Source: Epichloe hybrida | Taxonomy: Eukaryota > Ascomycota > Sordariomycetes > Hypocreales > Clavicipitaceae | Direction: 5' to 3' | DNA: 64,000 bases | NCBI GenBank assembly: GCA_019022495.1 | Contig: JAFEKR010000001.1 | Span: forward strand, 3,658,001-3,722,000 | Part shown: positions 31,800 through 43,942 of the stretch, piece after piece | Layout of the letters: every line of letters begins with the position of its first letter | How positions within the stretch are numbered: position 1 is the stretch's first letter | The notes under the pieces: generated by a model | Databases searched by the model: none | Seen by the model: the letters and a program-made list of their open reading frames with translations, nothing else | What the model was told of the DNA's origin: nothing | Translations under genes and position numbers: made by a program

Positions 31800-32130
31800 C
31801 ATCGACTTGACCCTGGATTTCAAAGGGCCGGGCGGAACGCCAAGTTGGACCGGGACCTTGACCACCTGGAACGTCTCCGACCCATCCCACCTCGCCCTCG
31901 TCCATATTACCGAGCAGTACGCCCCGAGCAGTACAAGCTCACCAAGCCCGGCCGCGTTGCCGACAGACAGGACGCTTCACACCCTCACGAGGTCGTTGTC
32001 GATCTCGGCAACATGGGTGGCATCACGCTGCTGGTGCCGCTGGCAGAAAACCAAGGCCTCCGTCTGCTGCAAGTGTCATATGTCAGTTCTCCCGATTCCC
32101 CAGGGTATCCCTATTACATACTATCAAGTA
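31800..32130 (+). pseudogene. Possible coding remnant, unrecognised
   Basis: Two overlapping plus-strand frames look protein-like: one contains WNVSDPSHLALVHITEQ, the other HEVVVDLGNMGGITLLVPL. Neither has a start in a good context nor a clear partner exon. I do not recognise a family. It could be a decayed gene or chance. Confidence 0.2.
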
Positions 32131-32236
32131 CTAACACGTCAGTGCAGCACTCCCTATCTAGCGGTATTCTCACCTAGATTTATGTACCTCCTGTATTATT
32201 GAGGCTCTAATTGGCCTTTATCCTAGCCCATGACAT

Positions 32237-32441
32237 CCTTGAGGGCACGAGAATTTCGCTCAGGAGCTTCCAGATAACGAGCAGCAGCTAGTATTTCACC
32301 CATCTCACTAATAATTCCTGACTAACCACGAGTGACGAATTCTAATTTGTTTAGTGGGCGAAATGCCGAAATAGCCAAGGCTGCTTTGCTTGCTGCTCGT
32401 TATCGGAGAGCCCCTGAGCGAAATTTTGCGTGCCCTTGGAG
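32237..32441. repeat. Imperfect inverted repeat, about 55-bp arms
   Basis: The left arm (about 32237-32292, GAGGGCACGAGAATTTCGCT...) pairs with the right arm (about 32384-32441) as reverse complement with several mismatches, around a loop of about 90 bp. No target duplication was found. It may be a degraded foldback element or MITE. Confidence 0.6.
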
Positions 32442-33150
32442 TCCAAACCGATCTGTCGTATCGTGTGAGAAAAAAAGCAAAGGAGCCGGAAGCTATGATG
32501 GCCAGCATGATATCCAGCATGATATCGAATACTGGCTGTCACGGAGCATGGTGCATGACGTTGCATTCGGACACCCGAAGGATTGTGATAAATGAGCACA
32601 AAGTACAGATGAATCAGGCTATTACGGACTACCACATTGAGCGTTGTTGTTACCAAGCGACCACTCGGTGAAGAAGTTCGCTATTGAAGGTAAGAATGAA
32701 GAAGAAATCTTGGGATCTGACAATGCTTGCGTAAGAAACCTTCTTTGATTGCAGTACTATCACAGGACCGCGGCATTTGGATGTTCGTGATTACTCCGTA
32801 CTTACACTGCGATTTCGTGGTTGGCCAGGCGCGACCAGGGCTATTTAGGATAAAATTTCCAGCGTGCATCAGTCTCACCGCTCTATCGCGATACTTGAGG
32901 TCAAGCTCTGAGTTGCGTGGAGAGAAAACACCAGATATGGCTGCTTGCTGGCTGCTTGCTGGCTACCAGGGCATCTTGGCTGGCATGCGGCCCATGGTGA
33001 CTCCACGTAGGCTGCCTCGGTTGGCTTGCTGCTGCTGCAGGACCAGGAGAGATCCGAGAGTGCAGGGGAGAGTGCAATGCTCCTTCCCTAATCCGCAGTA
33101 AATTTCAACTCAAGTTGTGGTGCATGCATCGCCCTGCAGCCTCATCCTGC

Positions 33151-33212
33151 CGCCAACGCCAACACCAACGCCAACGCCAACGCCAACGCCAACGCCAACG
33201 CCAACGCCAACG
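33151..33212. repeat. (CCAACG)n minisatellite
   Basis: About ten tandem CCAACG/CCAACA hexamers in the intergenic region. Confidence 0.9.
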
Positions 33213-34236
33213 ACAAGCCGACGGACCTCTCGAGAGCCTCCAATGACGATGCACGATGTCGACTTGGCCGGTGGCATCAAGTCCGGAGCTTCTCGAGTCT
33301 TGTCGCTTCAGATCAGGGATGGAGATGCACATGCGCTTGGTGTCTGCCTCGACGAGATGAGAGGGACGGACAGCCAAACTCGTCCAGTCAAGTAATCGGT
33401 GTCTTCAATACGGGCAAAACGGAAGACGACCCCGGCCGGCGGCTTGGATTGCCCATCATGACAACGTGCTTGGCGTGGCGCTTGAGATGACGCCGAATGT
33501 GTGCTTGCTCGGCCTGGTCGCTCTTGCCATCAATCAGGCGTGCCAAGACGCCATGAAACAATCAGAATTGACCCAGGTATCCCAAAAGAAAAAAAGAAGA
33601 AAGGAAAAAGAAGAAATAAAAAAGGAAAAAGAAAAAAGAATGCCCGAGTGCCAAGGGGGAGGGAACCTGCCTGCCGTCGACGTTGACAGTCATATTGTCC
33701 GATTGTCCGATACACCATCCAGCTCCTGCGTTTGAAGCAGAATCAATAGACATTACGGACTCTAGACGGCCCCGAACACGATAGTCATTGAATTCCGGAC
33801 CCGTTCACGCATTGAATTGTTGCTCCTACAGCCCGCTCGTCAATCCGAGTCCTCGAGCTATTTGACCTCGACAAGTTGTTCGGCAACTCGGTTCATATGG
33901 GGGCGGTTGTCATCAGCATGGGCTCATCGCCCTCGCCGGCTTATTCAGACTATTCGCGGACTTCTCTTGGCCGCTTGTTCTGTAGTTTGCGAGGACCAGC
34001 CATTTCGAAGTTCGTTGTCATTCAATCTTCAAGAATCTCAACTCTCAGACAGATCATTCGCGTGTGCTTTCCCGCCTACCTTGTTCGAATCCCATTGCTC
34101 CCGAGAACCGGCACATGTAATAATCTTTGACTTGGAGTCACATTTCTCACATCTTTGTGCTCTACTATTGTACATGTAGCCAAAGCTTCACAGAAGAGAC
34201 CCTGCATACTTTCTTCACCCCAACTTGGTATCCGAA

Positions 34237-36350
34237 ATGAAGTCTCCTGCAAGGTTCAAGGCGAAACGCACAATGAGCGTCAGCCGCAACACCAAGGCAC
34301 ACCACTCGACGGGCCGATCACGCTTGCTACCACGGCCCTCAGACACGAATCCACATGCAGCGCTATCATTATCGAATGATGACTCGTTTACGGCCTCTTC
34401 GAAGAGGAATATCAGCGATTCAGCTGTCGACTATCCGCGCAGGAGGGCCACTATAGCTGTGAGTTTCTTCTCTGCTGTAATCTGCTTTTTTTCGAAAAAT
34501 GACCAGATGGCTCACATGGCACATTGCGAGTTTCATCTCCTTCTCCTTAGTGCGAAGTCTGCCGCTCCAGAAAGTCTCGTTGCGATGGCAACAGACCAAA
34601 ATGCAAGCTCTGCACTGAATTAGGCGCCGACTGCGCTTACAGAGAGCCGGGCATGAAACTTGATGCTGGCGACAAGTTAATTCTGGAGCACCTCAACCGT
34701 ATCGAGAACCTTCTGCAGATGAGTTTTGCTGCCAACCAGACCAACGGAGTACACGTGTTGCAGAGTTCCCCATCCTTGAGCAACGGCACGGCAATTAGCG
34801 GCGACCATGCTTTATTGACTGGCTCGTCCAACATGAATTCTGTCATTCACAGCGGTGGTTTTGACACATGGGACTATGTACCTGTTGGAACCAACATCTC
34901 CACCATGTCCAAATGTCACACGAATGCAACAATGCATCTGTTACAATGGCCGCTGATCCGTGATCTTGTGCCGCGGTCTTGCGATCCCCAGATCCTGCTT
35001 CAACTAGAGATGGCCCGGGAATCACTTTGTACCTTGACCAAGACACCCTGTGTCGACCTTTCCGAGACACAGGCGTATGTTCAAGCCTTTTTCGACCGAG
35101 TCAACATATGGTATGCCTGCGTAAACCCTTATACGTGGCGAAGCCAGTACAGAACAGCCCTGTCCAACGGGTTTCGAGAAGGCCCTGAGAGCTGTATTGT
35201 GCTGTTGGTCTTAGCCCTGGGTGAGGCAAGCCTGCGAGGGAGCATATCCCGAATTGTGCCGATTGAAGAGCCGCCAGGTCTGCAGTATTTTACGGCGGCA
35301 TGGTCACTTCTTCCGGGAATGATCACAACCAACAATGTCTTGGCAGCCCAATGTCATTTGCTTGCTGCCGCCTATCTGTTTTACCTGGTTCGGCCACTCG
35401 AGGCTTGGAATTTGCTTTGCATCATCAGTACAAAGCTACAACTCTTCTTGATGGCCCCTGACAGGATATCTGCGCCACAACGCAAGCTTGTGGAACGAAT
35501 CTATTGGAACGTGCTCTTGTTTGAGAGTGAGCTCCTGGCAGAACTCGACCTCCCACACTCTGGTGTAGTGCAATTAGAAGAGAACGTGGGTCTCCCAGGA
35601 GGATTTGAGGGCGATACTGAAGACCAAGACCAAGTCGGCAGGGATGAGCTCTGGTATTTCCTTGCAGACATTGCTTTGCGAAGATTGCTGAACCCTGTGA
35701 GCCAGCTCAAATACTCAAAGGATTCGATGGCGTCAACCACCACTAGTCTTGAGCCTGTGGTGGTAGAACTTGACTACCAACTTACCCAATGGTATGAGAG
35801 CTTACCACAGGCCCTTCAATTCCCCTTCACCCGTACTATGCTGCAAGATCCTATCCAAGCCGTCCTTCGTCTACGTTTCTATGCATGCAAAACCATCATC
35901 TATCGCCCCTATATTCTTGCTGTTGTCGACAATGAGGAGGCAGTCCTTGATATGGTCGTTCGCGAGTGCTGCCACAAATGCCTCGAAGCGTCTGTCCGAC
36001 AGTTGGAACATGTCATGGAACAGTGAGTCGATCACTTCTCTCGCTTCTTTGACCTATACATTCATGACAAACTAATCTGTCTACGCAGACAAGCAGGACA
36101 TGTGCCTTACCTATGGCAAGGAGCCTTGTCTATAATCTCTCAACTCCTCCTGCTCATGGGCTCTTCGATGTGCCCATCCCTCTTGAGTATATTACTCAAA
36201 ATTCTTCCACATCAACAGGCACTGGACGACCTTATCAATGAGGCCATTATGGAGGTGGACCACTACGCAGCTTTGGCACCGAGCTTGAGCTTGGCAATAG
36301 ATATCGTCAAAGAGGCTGAAATACGACGACAAGCCTTTTTTCGCAGTTGA
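34237..36350 (+). CDS. Zn2Cys6 fungal transcription factor
   Basis: Three exons (34237-34458, 34551-36022, 36089-36350) join in frame to 651 aa. The ATG at 34237 is the first in the frame. A basic head is followed, directly after intron 1, by a perfect binuclear zinc cluster at residues 75-102 with spacing C-x2-C-x6-C-x6-C-x2-C-x6-C (CEVCRSRKSRCDGNRPKCKL...). A short helix, likely a coiled-coil dimerisation segment (LILEHLNRIENLLQ), comes next. The remaining 500 residues are a helical fungal-specific regulatory domain with EAWNLLCIISTKLQLFL and YRPYILAVVDNEE segments. No neighbouring biosynthetic cluster suggests its targets. Confidence 0.88.
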
Positions 36351-36738
36351 TTCGGACGTACATGCTCTGCTCTCGACAAAGGTGGCGCATATTTTGGTCG
36401 TCAGGGGTTGTCCTAGTCGTGCCGCTACATAGATGGAAACTACAATGCCTCCCCTTTTTCTAAATGTCCCAGCTACTCATTCCTCTCTAACAGCTGCGAT
36501 TAGCTATTAGTAATACTATCATTAGAAAGTTATGAGGAAAATGCGCCGGTTATGCGGAGTGTAGTGCCACAAAAGAGAAAATTTTATTTCTATGTAAGGC
36601 TGCGAGTACTCAAATGTACTAGCCCCTGTCTCCTTCATTTCCTAGCTAACATCTTATTGGCTAAATTACCCCTATTAAGTAGATTTGTAAAATAGCTCAG
36701 GGGGGTTATTGTACACAGTTCGTTCACGGACGCGGTTA
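36351..36738. other. AT-richer intergenic region
   Basis: 3' side of the Zn2Cys6 gene. No gene seen. One copy of the dispersed AGATTTGTAAAATAGCTC motif is at about 36680. Confidence 0.5.
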
Positions 36739-37015
36739 ACTAATGTCACGACTGTGGTTAGGGAGATGTAAACGAAGTAAAGGCTAAGGTTCTTAGTTAT
36801 AGCTAGAGAGCTACTACTTAAGGGTAGGTATATAAAGGTCTTAAACTCTAACCTTCTATATACCTTATAGGTAGTTCTTATTTAAATACCTTACTATATA
36901 TATATAGCTATCTAGTAGCTACTAAGTTATTTATATAACCTAAGGCTTATCTAAGGGTTCTATTATGTGACCGTCCTGTCCCTGGCTCCCTAGCCTCCGT
37001 GCTCCTGACAACTGA
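36739..37015 (-). mobile_element. Solo LTR of Gypsy family A (267 bp), RIP-mutated
   Basis: The LTR spans 36744-37010 and, read on the minus strand, starts TGTCAGGAGCACGGAGGC and ends GTCGTGACA. It is flanked by ACTAA (36739-36743) and ACTGA (37011-37015), a 5-bp target duplication with one G-to-A difference. It has the same length as the LTR copies at 45812/59843 and 55541-55807. Internal GC-to-AT changes are numerous. Confidence 0.88.
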
Positions 37016-38000
37016 TAGGCATCCGGCCGAAATAATATCCTGGTCCTGATTCTGAACGCCGAGCTGCTGTCAGGGTCCTCAGTGGTTGGAATACCGAAAA
37101 GCTTTATTTGGTTCTCGGCCTTGATAATGGTGGATTGGCATTTTAAATGGAATTGTGACGGCGCATCAGCCAGAAAGTGAAGCTGACGTGGAACTTGAAA
37201 TGTTCTAGATTTGATAATCTATCCTACTTGTAACTACACCACTTGAAACTTCCTTTGGCCAATTTTTCGAGGCGTCCCATGTTAAGTAGGAGTAAAAGAA
37301 ACCGGTCTCCCTTTAACATCTCGAGTCTGTCAAGCGCCCAATTCTGACAGTTCCATCCGGACGACTCGCTTATCCGGGTTGGCAGACTCGGGCACCAGGA
37401 CTGAATCTCAACAAAGCGGCCGGGGCGTAGACCCACTTCTAAAGCCAATGGCCCGGGCCGTGTCCCCCCCCCACCCTCATTCAAGTCTGTGACGTTTGTG
37501 ACGTCGCGGCCCCACGTGACGAGGCAGTTGCTGGCAGGAGCGGCCTGCAGCCAACCACCGCTTTTTGTGGCAGCAATCCAGGGGAAGAAAATGGAGGAGG
37601 AGTGGCCGTCATCACAAGAGAAGGACGCCCAGTCAGCCTGATCAAAGACTGCAGTGCAGGCCAAGTTCAGGTTCAGCAGCATGCACAGCCTCTGCCTTGG
37701 CAAAATTCCCATCAATCGACGACGTGCGGACTATGCTGCAGTGGCTTGATGCACCTCAGATACCCCTGACTGGTTCGCTGGCTCACAGGGCTAGTTGCCG
37801 TAATATTGCCCGCACCTCCTCCTGTCCTCTCTTGGATTGACAAAGGCAAACGGGACAGCAACTTTCTCCCCAGTAGGTCGACGTCAAGCCAGCACCCCAG
37901 AAACCCAAAGAAAACCACCATCCTGGGTGGAGGGGACGGATGCCTGAATAGTCGCGCGCTATCGACCAGAGCCCAACGATACAACCAGGGCTGCGTGGAC
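37016..38000. other. Intergenic region and probable 5' UTR of the RBR gene
   Basis: No convincing gene. The frame of the RBR gene is open from 37806 but has no ATG before 38001. Confidence 0.5.
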
Positions 38001-40636
38001 ATGGGGCGGGCATCACAGATGGGCTCTGTGAATGGTGATTCTCGGCCTGGTAGGTCGAAACGGTTCGGCGACCATTCCATCAACTGGACGGCCGAGCCTG
38101 AAACGGCGCCCGATTCGTTGCCCTTTACTGGGGACGACGAGGTACATAGTTCCCCGCGTAGGACGACGTCTCGCCGTCTACGGCGGTCATCTAGTTACAG
38201 GACCGTTGACCAGAACGACTATTCTGCTTCCACAATGCCCCCGCCGTCGGGTACGACTTTGACGCGAGCTGCGACAGATGCTTACCGGCGGCCCGTGAAC
38301 TGCCTTGCCCCAGGCGAACGGTACGAAGTCCCTCAGCGCACGCACTCGACAAGGGATGTGTCTCTGGGGTACGGAAAGACGAGGGTAGTGGGCGAATACT
38401 CGGGACAGTCCAGTGCGGAAAATGAGCTCGCTTATGGTGGCAGCGGCGACGACGATGACGATCATATAGAAGTCGTTGAAGAAGTTGAGGAGGAGCCAGC
38501 TCGATATCGGGAGAGAAGGCAGCCCAGTAGGGATGAGTATATGGACTCGTCATCGGATAGAAGATATCATAGGCACAGGAGGCGGGCGTACGCGGATGAG
38601 GACAAAGGGCCGAGGAGACCGTACGCTGCTAGCGACGGAGGCTCCGCTACATATGCATCATCAAGGACGCTAGACCGGAGTGTTGAATCTCGTCAAGGGC
38701 GACGCGGCCATGGCGCGGATGTTATTGAAGACTCTCGGCCCCCTGTTTCCTCGAAAAGGTACTTTTCCCCCATCATTTTCTGCGGACAAAAGAAAAAAAA
38801 AAGGGGCGAGGGAGGGGACAAGGACTGAAGCAATTTCTAACGTGACGATTCGTCTAGGTCACAAGTGCAAAAACGCCACAAATCAGCTGAAGTTGTTCAA
38901 GTTGATCAACCCAGGTTACGAAGGTCAAGTACTGTCAGGTCGACGGGTGGGCACTCAGGAATCATAGGGACTATATTCGGGGCTCCCCTAGGGCGGCAAG
39001 AGAGCGTGAAACAGGCCAGGGCTCCAAAGAGACGGTATGTTGCCAGCTGTGCCATTTCAAAGCTTCCTGCGAGGCAAGTTCTGTTACTAATGAGGGAATC
39101 CAGCGTCGAATGCATCATTTGCATGGGAGACATCAACCCTGCCAAAATATCTACATTGAAATGCGGCCATTCTATGTGTCGCTCATGTCTTGAGCGGATC
39201 TTCAAGCTGTCCATCACTGACCCCCAGCACATGCCCCCTCGATGCTGTACCCAGGAGCATATACCCCTCAAGCATGTTGATCGCATATTCGACAACGCCT
39301 TCAAAAAGGCCTGGAATCACAAATTTGCCGAATATTCAACCAAGAACAGAATCTATTGCCCGTCGCGGAAATGTGGAGAATGGATCAAGCCAGCTTATAT
39401 TCGGCGCGAGGATGGGCGCAAAGTTGCGCGATGTGGCCGATGTAGGACAAAAGTTTGTTGCTCATGCAGCAGACGCTGGCACGGACCGGGATCTTGTCCC
39501 GGTGATGCCGAGACAGCGAATCTTCTTGCTCAGGCCAAGGAGGAAGGGTGGAAAAGGTGCTACAGGTGTAAAGTCTTGGTAGAGCTGAAAGAAGGTTGCA
39601 ATCATATGACATGGTAAGGGCCCCTTATTCTATTCCGCGTCAATAAACTCTACAACAGTGTGCACGGATATAAATCTGTAGCTAACGTCTTGCCCACAGT
39701 CGTTGCGGTGCCGAGTTTTGTATGATATGTGGAGTAAAGTGGAAGAATTGCGACTGTCCATGGTTCAATGAGGACGATGGGCGAGGAGACTTTCCAGATG
39801 ATTTGAACATTCCTGTCCCCCATATACGGGGTGACCTAGGTGATATATTTCACGGGGATGGGCCACCGGCTCCAGCAGAGCTTCGAGGACACACAGGACT
39901 CGGCCATCCCATGGTCATGCCCGTACGCCGCCGGCCCCGAACATACCAGGAGGAAATGCACATGCGCAGGGTGCAGGAATCTCGCGATTCCGACATGGCG
40001 CGCCATTTACAATACAGTGACGACTATTATGAAGAACCAAGCATGATGGGAGGTGTCGGGGACATTCACGGCATCGGAAATGCATCAGGACATCACATGA
40101 ATGAAGATTACAGACGTGGTGGAGGTGGTCGATACAGACCTTGCCCACCAGCACAGTACGACAGAACAGACTATGGCGATGCGTACCGCTCACGAGGATC
40201 TCGGGTAGAAACTTCACAAGAACGCCAATTGGCAGACCGTATTGCGGAGAGCAGATCGGGCATGGGCTCGCCTCCCAGCACAGGGCCGACATACCCGGTC
40301 GGGATGATGCCTGCCGCTCCCCCCCCACCAGTTCCGGCCGCTCCACAGGGACAGCCTACGCGGCCCTCGAGGCATCACAGCATTGAAGCAGAGATGTATA
40401 GCAAATCGCCGTACACGCCGCGCTCAGAGCGCGTTGTGGGTGGAAGGATGACACGGGATTGCGAGGATGAGGCGGAGCTGCACGCCTCCCCACCGAGGAA
40501 CAGGAGACATGGAACAAGGAGTTCGGATCTGGCGGGCTTATCGGGACGTGGGAGCGGCATGAACCGGGTCTCTCAGTGGAGGGCGTATGTTGAAGCCGGA
40601 GTTCCTGATGGGGAGAGTACAGTTGGACACGCATGA
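38001..40636 (+). CDS. RBR-type (RING-IBR-RING) E3 ubiquitin ligase
   Basis: Four exons (38001-38758, 38858-39034, 39104-39613, 39700-40636) join in frame to 793 aa. The first 310 residues are disordered (Arg/Ser-rich, one acidic run). RING1 starts VECIICMGD (about 313) with CGHSMCRSC. The IBR has YCPSRKCGEW and CGRCRTKVCCSC. RING2 (about 460-500) has RCYRCK...GCNHMTCRCGAEFC. By comparison with HHARI/parkin, the active-site Cys is residue 482 in HMTC; its codon is split (TG|T) by intron 3. The C-terminal 290 residues are low complexity. RBR ligases take ubiquitin from E2 onto this Cys before passing it to substrate. Intron 2 (69 bp) has no in-frame stop, so retention would insert 23 residues just before RING1. 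Confidence 0.92.
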
Positions 40637-41781
40637 TAAAAAGATGGGAGCTCTTGAGAGTCTATCACGATGTTTCGTTCCCAATCCTGGACCGGAAGAC
40701 ACTGATAGACTTTTTGGGCTATTTTTGCGCCTTTTTGTGTGTGTTGCAATACTCTCTTCAAGGCCACAGGTTGCTCGTCATCAAGTGTACAACGGTTCTG
40801 TGAACAGGCTTAGATTTGGTTTCTTGTTGGCCCACGCCCGAGATGACATTTTGAAACACTCTCGTGGGATAGCATGTCATGTGTCATGTCACCAAATGCA
40901 CGGCGGGTGCTGCATCTATAATTATGGGAAAGGAGCAAGGGGCAACTCCGTTGTCCGTAACCCGTGAGCAACCCGTGAGCAACCCGTGATGAGCAACCCG
41001 TAACAAGTAACCCGTAACAAGTAGCCCGTAACCCGTAATCCCCAACTCAGTAACTCCGTCCCCCCGTAGAAGGGGACGAGACCCTGATTCTGCAACGAGC
41101 GCAAGGGCCCTCTGATCCCGCCCGGGTGATGCAGGTCTGAACTCTGGTAGATCAGATTGAGAAAGCTTACATATTGCTCCGCAACTTTGTTTGAGATTGT
41201 TTCATTGATTGTGAGGCTTCTCCGGTTGCCTCAGCGACTGTTGTCATTTTGCCACCAGACCGTTTTGACTGAATCTTCCACGGCCGGCCGATTTGTTTTG
41301 ACGCACCTGGTGACACACGCACCGCACACGCACCGCACACGCACAAGATGCCGACGCACAAGATGCCGCCGCCGCCGCACCAGACGGACACACGGACTTG
41401 CCCGAGGTTCCAAGGCACCCCCACCCTCCCACCCCTCCGATGTCCCCCCTCTCTCGGCAGGGGCGCCCCCCCTTCTTGCCTTGTTTGCTGCGCTCTTTCC
41501 ATCCCCAACGGCCGTCTCGCATCGCACCGTCTCGTGGCATGCCAGCCAACATCGGAAAGACCGCCGTGCACACCTTCATATGAAGGCATTGCATCCCCCC
41601 TACTGATGCATCGTGCCCTGCTCCCTTGTTCTCTTTTATCCGTCTCCGGTGGATGCACTCGCACTCGCACTCGCCCTTGCCCTTGCACTGTGTGCGACGA
41701 TAGCTCTCATTTCCGTACCACGTGCTCCAGGATGCTGGTGTGTGTGTAGTCGACATCATCATCATCATCATATCCTTCAAC
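40637..41781. other. Intergenic region upstream of the DUF676 lipase gene
   Basis: Includes a degenerate tandem array of (A)ACCCGT(A/G) units at about 40958-41040 and short CGCACA repeats (41316-41350). The region 41735-41775 holds an (ATC)n run just before the lipase start. No gene supported. Confidence 0.5.
40958..41042. repeat. Degenerate (AACCCGTRA)n minisatellite
   Basis: Repeated AACCCGTGAGC, AACCCGTAACAAGT and CCCGTAACCCGT units. Superficially telomere-like but not the fungal TTAGGG/CCCTAA repeat. Confidence 0.8.
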
Positions 41782-43909
41782 ATGCTGCTGCTGCACCAGG
41801 TTGGCAGTGTCAAGATCGGCGAGGTCATTCGATACAGCGTCACGTACACACCCTCGCAAGATCGAATCCTACCTTCCCCCGAGAAACTATACGTGCGAAT
41901 CCGAAATACTTCAACCATAGCCCTTCGTGCTGCCTTTGTCCGCGGGCCCTATACTCTGTCCGTCTCGGCGTACCCTTCCCACTTCAACCCCAACGAGAAG
42001 TTCTCCAACCCTCGCCGATATGGAGTCCCTCAGTACGAGCCCATGCTCAAGGCCGGAGGATCCTGGGAGTGCGAACTGCTCGTCCCAGACAATATTCGCC
42101 AAGATGCTGGCGCGGGACGCCACGGAGCCTTCGGAAAGAGCTCCGATCACGATGGGGAGTGCGCAACTTGGATCATTGAAATAGCTTCGCAAATTATTTT
42201 TTCCACATCAGCTGCCGTGGGCTTCGAAGTCGTCGTGGCTCGCGACCAGAAATCACTGGGTCTCACTCAATCGCTGCCCGTCATTGGCAATTCCAGCCAA
42301 GTTCCACAACCTGGCAAAATGTCCGATCACCAGCAAAGCGTAGGTTCAAAGGAAGGACACCACCATCCGGCCCAGCCGAAAGGTGTCTTCTCCAGAGCTG
42401 TTCATCTGAAAGTGGAGGACTCCGCGGCGCTTTGGAACACTCCCAGACTTCCAGATTGGGACGACGTTGGAGAGAAGCGGGCGAAACAAGAAGACGCGGG
42501 CGCCGATAAACCTGTGGAAAGCATGGTTAAGACGGGTGATTTGGAGACGGAAGAGCACAAGTGCACAGATGATTCACATGGGAAGAAGAAAAAGGTTCAT
42601 CTTGTCATGTTGACTCATGGTCTGCACAGCAACCTTGGTGCCGACATGCTCTACATGAAGGAAAGCATTGATGCTGCAGCTCAGCAAGCGCGCGTTGACG
42701 CCAAGGCTAGAAGGGCAAAGGAACGGGCCGCCAAAAAGGCGAGAGCCGATTTTCCCGATACGAAACCGTCGAAAGAGAACCAAGAGGCTGTAAGAGACAA
42801 GGCCGACGAAGAAGATGACGACGACGACGACGAAGAGGTCATTGTCCGTGGGTACCCCGGAAACGCTACAAAGACAGAGAAAGGTATCAAGTACCTGGGG
42901 AAAAGACTATCAAGATATATCCTGTCAATGACCTATCCCGATCAGCCCTTCCTTCCGATTGGCAAAGGCGCCGGCGAGGGGCTCCACGAGGCCATGAGCA
43001 GTGATCATCATCACGAACAACAACACCACCAAGACGATGCTCACGACACTGAACAGGCTCACGCTCACAAGCGTAGCAATAATCAAGGCCATCTTGCCAA
43101 GGCGAACCACGACTGTCAATGCAGACGCTATAAATTTACAAGCATCAGTTTTGTCGGGCACTCTCTCGGTGGTCTGATTCAAACGTACGCTATTGCTCAT
43201 ATCCAAAAACATTCGCCCAAGTTCTTCGACCTAATTCGACCCATCAACTTCATCGCCTTGGCGACACCGTTCCTTGGTTTGAGCAACGAAAACCCGCTCT
43301 ATGTCAAGTTTGCTCTTGATTTTGGACTCGTAGGCAGGACCGGACAAGATCTTGGATTGACGTGGAGAGCGCCGACCATTGCTCGAAGTGGATGGGGGGC
43401 TCTTGTAAGCAACCTTGGGGAGTCTGCGCACAAGAAGGTGTATGGCGAACCACAACCAGAGTCGAAACCATTGCTACGAATCTTGCCCAGCGGTCCCGCT
43501 CATACGGCCCTGAAGAAATTCAGAAACCGCACGACGTATGCCAACGTGGTCAACGATGGAATCGTACCGCTTCGCACGAGCTGTCTGTTATTTCTAGACT
43601 ATCAAGGCCTTGGCCACGTGGAAAAGGCTCGAAGAGATGCCGGGTTGGTGGAGACTGTCGTTGGATTTGGATGGGCAGAACTTACCGGTACCAGCATGGT
43701 GTCATCAAAATCGAAGTTGCAACTCCCCTTGGAGGAACAACAACAGGGCGATTCGGGTGCAAGCACACCCAAGGGAAGGGGAAGCATGCATCAAGTCCCC
43801 CAGCCCACCAATGATGCTTTACATGAGGATGATAGGGCCAGCATTCATTCTGTACCACGGCCCATTGGCGAAGAGGACGAGCATGTTCCTGGCAAGACCC
43901 AGACCAACA

Positions 43910-43942
<33 letters not shown>

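Larger units (their letters stand above)
31471..34236. other. Long intergenic region between CHO2 and the Zn2Cys6 gene
   Basis: No complete gene could be supported in 2.8 kb. It contains a possible coding remnant (31800-32130), an imperfect inverted repeat (32237-32441), a (CCAACG)n minisatellite (33151-33212) and an A/G-rich tract (33580-33645). The last kilobase is probably promoter and 5' UTR of the regulator gene. Confidence 0.5.

Noticed and set aside
33817..34179. 120-aa plus-strand frame before the Zn2Cys6 gene
   Set aside because: Low-information composition, poor start context, and adjacent to the regulator's 5' UTR.
34653..36026. Separate 457-aa protein starting MKLDAGDK
   Set aside because: This is the second exon of the Zn2Cys6 gene; the zinc cluster lies just upstream in the same frame.
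37224..37715. 163-aa minus-strand frame upstream of the RBR gene
   Set aside because: No recognisable motif and no supporting splice structure; overlaps probable 5' region.
40958..41042. Possible internal telomeric repeat
   Set aside because: Units are AACCCGT-like, not CCCTAA; a local minisatellite is simpler.
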